From Protula sp. h YS-2021 (taxonomy: Eukaryota > Annelida > Polychaeta > Sabellida > Serpulidae): DNA of 64,000 nt. Each line of letters starts with the position of its first letter. Within the stretch, counting starts at the first letter, position 1. A model generated the notes under the pieces. The model worked only from the letters and a program-made list of their open reading frames with translations, was not told the DNA's origin and did no database searches. The position numbers and the translations under genes are program-made. Location of the stretch: contig OX457031.1 of NCBI GenBank assembly GCA_949752745.1, forward strand, positions 8,345,328 through 8,409,327, in the 5' to 3' direction. Of this stretch, positions 46,501 through 52,500 are shown piece after piece.

Positions 46501-49500
46501 AACATAATTGCAGTCTGTATTATGGTAAAATTGCAATTATGATTTCGCTGATATCCTATGACTGTGAAATAAAGACATCCCTTTCTTTAAAAGAATAAAC
46601 AATTGAATACAATTACAATTTCTAATCTTGTTGAAATAGCCATAAAATGACGTATGAATAACATGTATTAATATGTGTCATCTATTAACAGAATGAATAA
46701 TTTCTCTCATACTTTCATTTATTTTTAATCTGAGCGAAAATATAAAAAAAATGGTGTGTAAATAGCCTATTTCATCGACATATTCCTATGCCGATTCTAC
46801 TTTATCATTATAATAGCCGGTAATATATATATATATATATATATACAGCAACCCCTCGTTAATTCGTCCCCGGATAATTCGAACCCCCGGTTAATTCGAA
46901 CCGTTTTGCCCGGTCCCGATTTTGGGAATAATGTATTCTAATGGAAAAGTTCGAATTAACGGGGACCCGGTTAATTCGAACCCATTTTGACCTGCAAAAA
47001 TAGCCAAATTTCAGGGATTCTTCGCCAAGGACACACTCATAAAACCTCAAAGACGGAATGTAAATCAATCTATTCCTAATTGCAATCTTAATAACGGTAA
47101 ATATGAACACAGCTCACTCTGATACAGGCATGGTTTACTCTGGCGTTTCAAAACTGTCCTATTTAGGGCCTTTGTGTATTGAGCCCATTGTTTTAAAATA
47201 ATAGATGAATCGTACCATTGATCTATTATTTGCTTCATTGTCATAATCTGAGGCTAGTTGATCCGAGTGACGAATGTTCAAATTCTCCTCTGCTCACGCT
47301 TTGATTACATTTGAAAAAACAGCTTGAAGGTGGAGGGGGATCAGCAATTTTGTAATGAAAAACATGAAAGGAACAATAGGTTCATAGATAATTCATCATA
47401 AACCGGCCGCTGCAAAATGTATAAAATGACAGTTCTTTTACACTGTAAATCAGAGATAATTTTGAAAGCAACAGTAATTATGGCTACGAAAAGAAAACAT
47501 AATGATTATTCACTGGATATGAAGCGCAAAATAGCGATTGAAATTCAGAAAGGCTGAAAAACAAGAACACAAATAATTAATGAATATTATATGCAGTAAA
47601 CCGTCAGATTCAGTCCGATTTCTTCTGATAGCAATGTTGGCCATGAAACTTCTCCTTTCACCTTTGTACTGTTTTCGCTTTGAAGGCTGGCCACAATGTC
47701 CACGGGTGTTCCTGCTAGTTCTAGAACTTACAGTGGTCTCAGTGATAAATGGCATTAATGCCCAATTTTGGTTGGGGCTTTGCTCTCTACGATGGCTATT
47801 TTTATTACTTGAAGAAGGTCTTGTGATAATAACAATGAGAAAAATTTTATTAAAAGTGTTTAACAAAAGCTTTATTCTGGTGTTAATATATAAAGCAACT
47901 AAAAGGTCCTTTTTGTGGCGAAAATCCTTAAAAGCTTGAGATGAAAGACACAGTGGTGAGCACTTCCCTCAGAAATGAATAGTGCTGAGCACTTCCCTCA
48001 GAAACGGATAGTGCCGAGCACTTCCCTCAGAAATGAATAGTGCTGAGCACTTCCCTCAGAAACGGATAGTGCCGAGCACTTCCCTCAGAAACGGATAGTG
48101 CCGAGCACTTCCCTCAGAAATGAATGGTGCCGAGTACTTCCCTCCGAAACGTAGAGTGCCGAGCACTTCCTGAGAAACGGATAGTGCTAAGCATTTCCGT
48201 CAGAAACGGTTATCGTTGAGCAGTTTGCCAAGAAATGAATAATGCTGAATAATAACCAAGGTCTTTACATTAACCACCACGGGCCACCACCGGGCAGGTA
48301 AAATGTCGGGTCGGGCACTTAGCTGCGGGCCACTACCTGCCCGGGCAGGTAAAATGTCGGGTCGGGCAGGTAGCTCCAGCTCCGGGCCACTGTCTGCCCG
48401 GGCAGGTAGCTCCGGGCCACTATCTGCCCGGGCAGGTAAAATGTCGGGTCGGGCAGGTAGCTGCGGGCCCCAACCTGCCCTTTTTGGCAGGTAGCTTTCA
48501 GGGGGTGGAAGGGTGTTATTTTTTCGTAAAAAATAAAGCTATTATTTAAGCGTAATCTTGTGTTAAATGATGTTTAAGCATTGTGACGTCATAACTCAAA
48601 ATTCTTTTGGGGAGTTGTTGGAACGGCCCACACAATTGAACGGGTCTTCATGGGAAAATAATATCCGCAAACAACAAAAGAATGTTCAGTTATGACGTCA
48701 CAATCACGCTTCATCTCCAAAACTTTTTTCAATAACCAATCCAGAAAACTGAACCAATTCTAATGGATTGTTCTGGAGAATGTTGAGATCTACTTAAGAC
48801 AAAACGAAATCCGTGTCAACAAAAACGAAATCCGTGTCACTGTCAGATTTTTCAGTTTCTGGTCCACATTTCTTTTTCGAAATAACATCCATAAATTTAT
48901 TTTGCGTTATAAAAAAATCTTCCCCATCATCCATTTTCAGACCAAAATCTTCAAAATTTTCACACTAACTTCTAAGTACCTATTGGCCATATGGTGAAAA
49001 ATCACGTGCGCAAACTCTATATAGCTTGTCCCAGGTGTTATTTTTTACACACCTTGTATTTCTTTTGATATGCAATAAACCCAATCAAGACCTGAATCTG
49101 GCTTTCATACACACTAGGGAAGGAGTGAAGCGGAACTGGTATTATTGGTAAAATCATGCTTTAAATCAAAGAAATCACTTGGGTGCGGGTATTCTGAGAA
49201 ATAATACCCTCCTTCGTCAGTTATTATTTCATTCAGAATACCCTCGTCTGCGTGATTTCTGTAATTATTAATTTGTGATTACTTTTCAGGTCATTAGCAA
49301 TGGCAGGAAGAGAGGGGTCTTGAAATAGTGGACGGAGCTGGTGGTCGGGCAGATAAAGGGTGAGGTCGGGCAGGCAGATCGTTCACGTGCACGTCCGTCG
49401 GGCAAGGGTTAAAAAAGAATGAAGCATCGCATAAGAACAGGGCAACTAAGTGACCTTGACACTGCGCGAACTGGGCATTTAATAATTGTGCACCTGTGTG

Positions 49501-52500
49501 ACCTTGGCACTGATTGACCCTTGTAGGTGCGCCTGTGTGACCTTGGCACTGATTCACCCTTGTAGGTGCGCCTGTGTGACCTTGGCCCTGAGTGAACTTT
49601 GTAGGTGCGCCTGTGTGACCTTGGCACTGATTGACCTTTGTCGGTGTACCTGTGTGACCTTGGCACTGATTGACCCTTGTAGGTGTGCCTGTGTAACCTT
49701 GGCACTGATTGACCCTTGTAGGTGCGCCTGTGTGACCTTGGCACTGATTGACCCTTGTAGGTGCGCCTGTGTGACCTTGGCACTGATTGACCCTTGTAGG
49801 TGCTCCTGTGTAACCTTGGCACTGCTTCACCCTTGTAGGTGCGCCTGTGTGACCTTGGCACTGATTGACCCTTGTAGGTGCGCCTGTGTGACCTTGGCAC
49901 TGATTGACCCTTGTAGGTGCGCCTGCGGCCTGTGTTGTGGGGCTTCGGCCTACAGTTCCTGTTCGGCGTGCTGATCCTAAGGACGAGCTGGGGCCTGTAC
50001 ATCTTCCGGTTCCTGGGCGCCAAGATGCACAGGCTGCTGAGCTTCGCTAACGAGGGCTCCAAGTTCGTGTTTGGCTCAAGTTATGAAGACCACTTCTTCG
50101 CCTTCAAGGTAAAACATGTGCAGTAACAAAGGTTGTGAGGGGATAACTTAGAAGAAGTTCGTATAAATAACAGCAGAGCATGAGGGAGGACCTACAAATG
50201 CGAGTGATTGTCCAACGAACCGAAAGGCACATCGGTGGGCCTATAATATGTATTCTTAGAAATGACGACATAACGACATCTCGCCATCGGAGCACCAAAT
50301 GGCATCATATCGGTGAAGACCACTTTTCGACAGAATCGAAATAGGGCTATAATAAAGCAGCGAACAGTAACGCAGGAGCTGGAAGAGGCACGCGTTGGCG
50401 AGGACCCTGTTTGAGAGGTTCCACTGTACTTGCCGAAAAGTAACGAGCCTCCAGTGTGGTTTGAATTTCAAGATGAGCCCGGGCGTATTACACAAAAAGT
50501 TGTGTCACAAAAAAACTTATACCACGGCGTTCTGACCGTCGCACAAAATGTTCTGTCACAACCAAACCGGTACAACATTATAACTGCACATCACACAAAA
50601 AAAGCTGTCACAAAAAACCGCTACCACACCGTGACTGAACATCACACAAAAAGTTCTATCGTAAAACAAGCGGTACCACACCGTGACTGAACAGCGGACA
50701 AAAAGGTCTATAGTAAAACAAACGGAACCACACCGTGACTGAACAGCGGACAAAAAGTTCTATCGTAAAACAAACAGTACCACACCGTGACTGAACAGCG
50801 GACAAAAAGTTCTATCGTAAAACAAACGGTACCACACCGTGACTGAACAGCGGACAGAAAGTTCTATCGTAAAACAAGCGGTACCACACCGTGACTGAAC
50901 ATCGGTGCAATGGAAAGACCATTTTCAAAAACTTTGGCTTTATCAGGGTACACTCGAACTCACAATATAAGTGAAAGAACAGAAGCAAGCATAAACAATG
51001 CACACTTAGTGTCTTGTGACAGAGCTGGTGACAGCTTGTGACTGAGTTAGTGATAGAGCTTCTGACAGCTTTTGATAGAGCTTCTGACAGCTTTTGATAG
51101 AGCTTCTGACAGCTTTTGATAGAGCTTCTGACAGCTTTTGATAGAGCTTGTGATAGAACTAGTGACAGATCTTGTGACAAAGCTTGTGCCGGAGCTTGTG
51201 ATAGATTTTGTGACAGAGCTGTTTGTATAATGTTATACACGCTCTTCATCGTAACCGATTGTTGATGCTTTTGTATTTTCTGGTTGTATCTCTGACAGGT
51301 GACAGGTGTTACCACACGTATCGTATCTCTGTGACAGGTTCGCCACACGTGTCGTTTTTCTGTGACATGTGCTGCCACACGTGTCTTTTCTCTGTGACAG
51401 GTGCTGCCAGTGATCGTGTTCCTGAGCTGCGTCATCTCCACCCTCTACTACCTGGGCGTCATGCAGTACGTCATCACGCGCATCGCCTGGCTCATGCAGG
51501 CCACCATGGCAACAGGCGCTACCGAGTCGCTCATTGCCGCCAGCAACATCTTTGTTGGCCAGGTAGCTTGGGGTTATAATATCCTCGTTTCATCACAAGT
51601 TTCACAGCAACGTCGCGAATACGGCGGTGGACCAGCCTGGCCGGCTTTTCAATGTTTTGACAGAGAAGTTGATATTACGTGGGTGTTGTGGCGGGTTGTG
51701 GGTGTTGGTACGGGGTCACAGGTGTTGTGGTGGGTTGTGGGTGTTGGTACGGGGTCATGGGTGTTGTGGCGGGTTGTGGGTGTTGGTACGGGGTCATGGG
51801 TGTTGTGGCGGGTTGTGGGTGTTGGTACGGGGTCACAGGTGTTGTGGTGGGTTGTGGGGGTTGGTACGGGGTCACAGGTGTTGTGGTGGGTTGTGAGTGT
51901 TGGTACGGGGTCATGGGTGTTGTGGTGGGTTGTGGGTGTTGTGGTGGGTTGTGGGAGTGGGTACGGGGTCACAGGTGTTGTGGTGGGTTGTGATTGTGGG
52001 TACGGGGTCATGGGTGTTGTGGCGGGTTGTGGGTGTTAATTCGGGGTCATGGGTGTTGTGATGGGTTGTGGGTGTTGGTACGGGGTCACAGGTGTTGTGG
52101 TGGGTTGTGGGGGTTGGTACGGGGTCACAGGTGTTGTGGTGGGTTGTGGGGGTTGGTACGGGGTCATGGGTGTTGTGGGTGTTGGTACGGGGTCATGGGT
52201 GTTGTGGTGGGTTGTGGGTGTTGGTACGGGGTCACAGGTGTTGTGGTGGGTTGTGGGTGTTGCTCCGGGGTCATGGGTGTTGTGGCGGGTTGTGGGTGTT
52301 GGTACGGGGTCATGGGTGTTGTGGCGGGTTGTGGGTGTTGGTACGTCGCCATGGGTGTTGTGGCGGGTTGTGGGTGTTGGTACGGGGTCATGGGTGTTGT
52401 GGCGGGTTGTGGGTGTTGGTACGGGGTCATGGGTGTTGTGGCGGGTTGTGGGAGTGGGTACGGGGTCACAGGTGTTGTGGCGGGTTGTGGGTGTTGGTAC

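Noticed and set aside
47580..47939. Plus-strand 119-codon hydrophobic frame
   Set aside because: Lies in the Tigger remnant and is out of frame with the HTH segment; hydrophobicity comes from T-rich sequence.
49294..50062. Minus- and plus-strand frames up to 217 codons rich in CRSHRRTYKGQSVP-like repeats
   Set aside because: Translation of the 39-bp minisatellite; the real coding part is exon 6 only (49917-50108).
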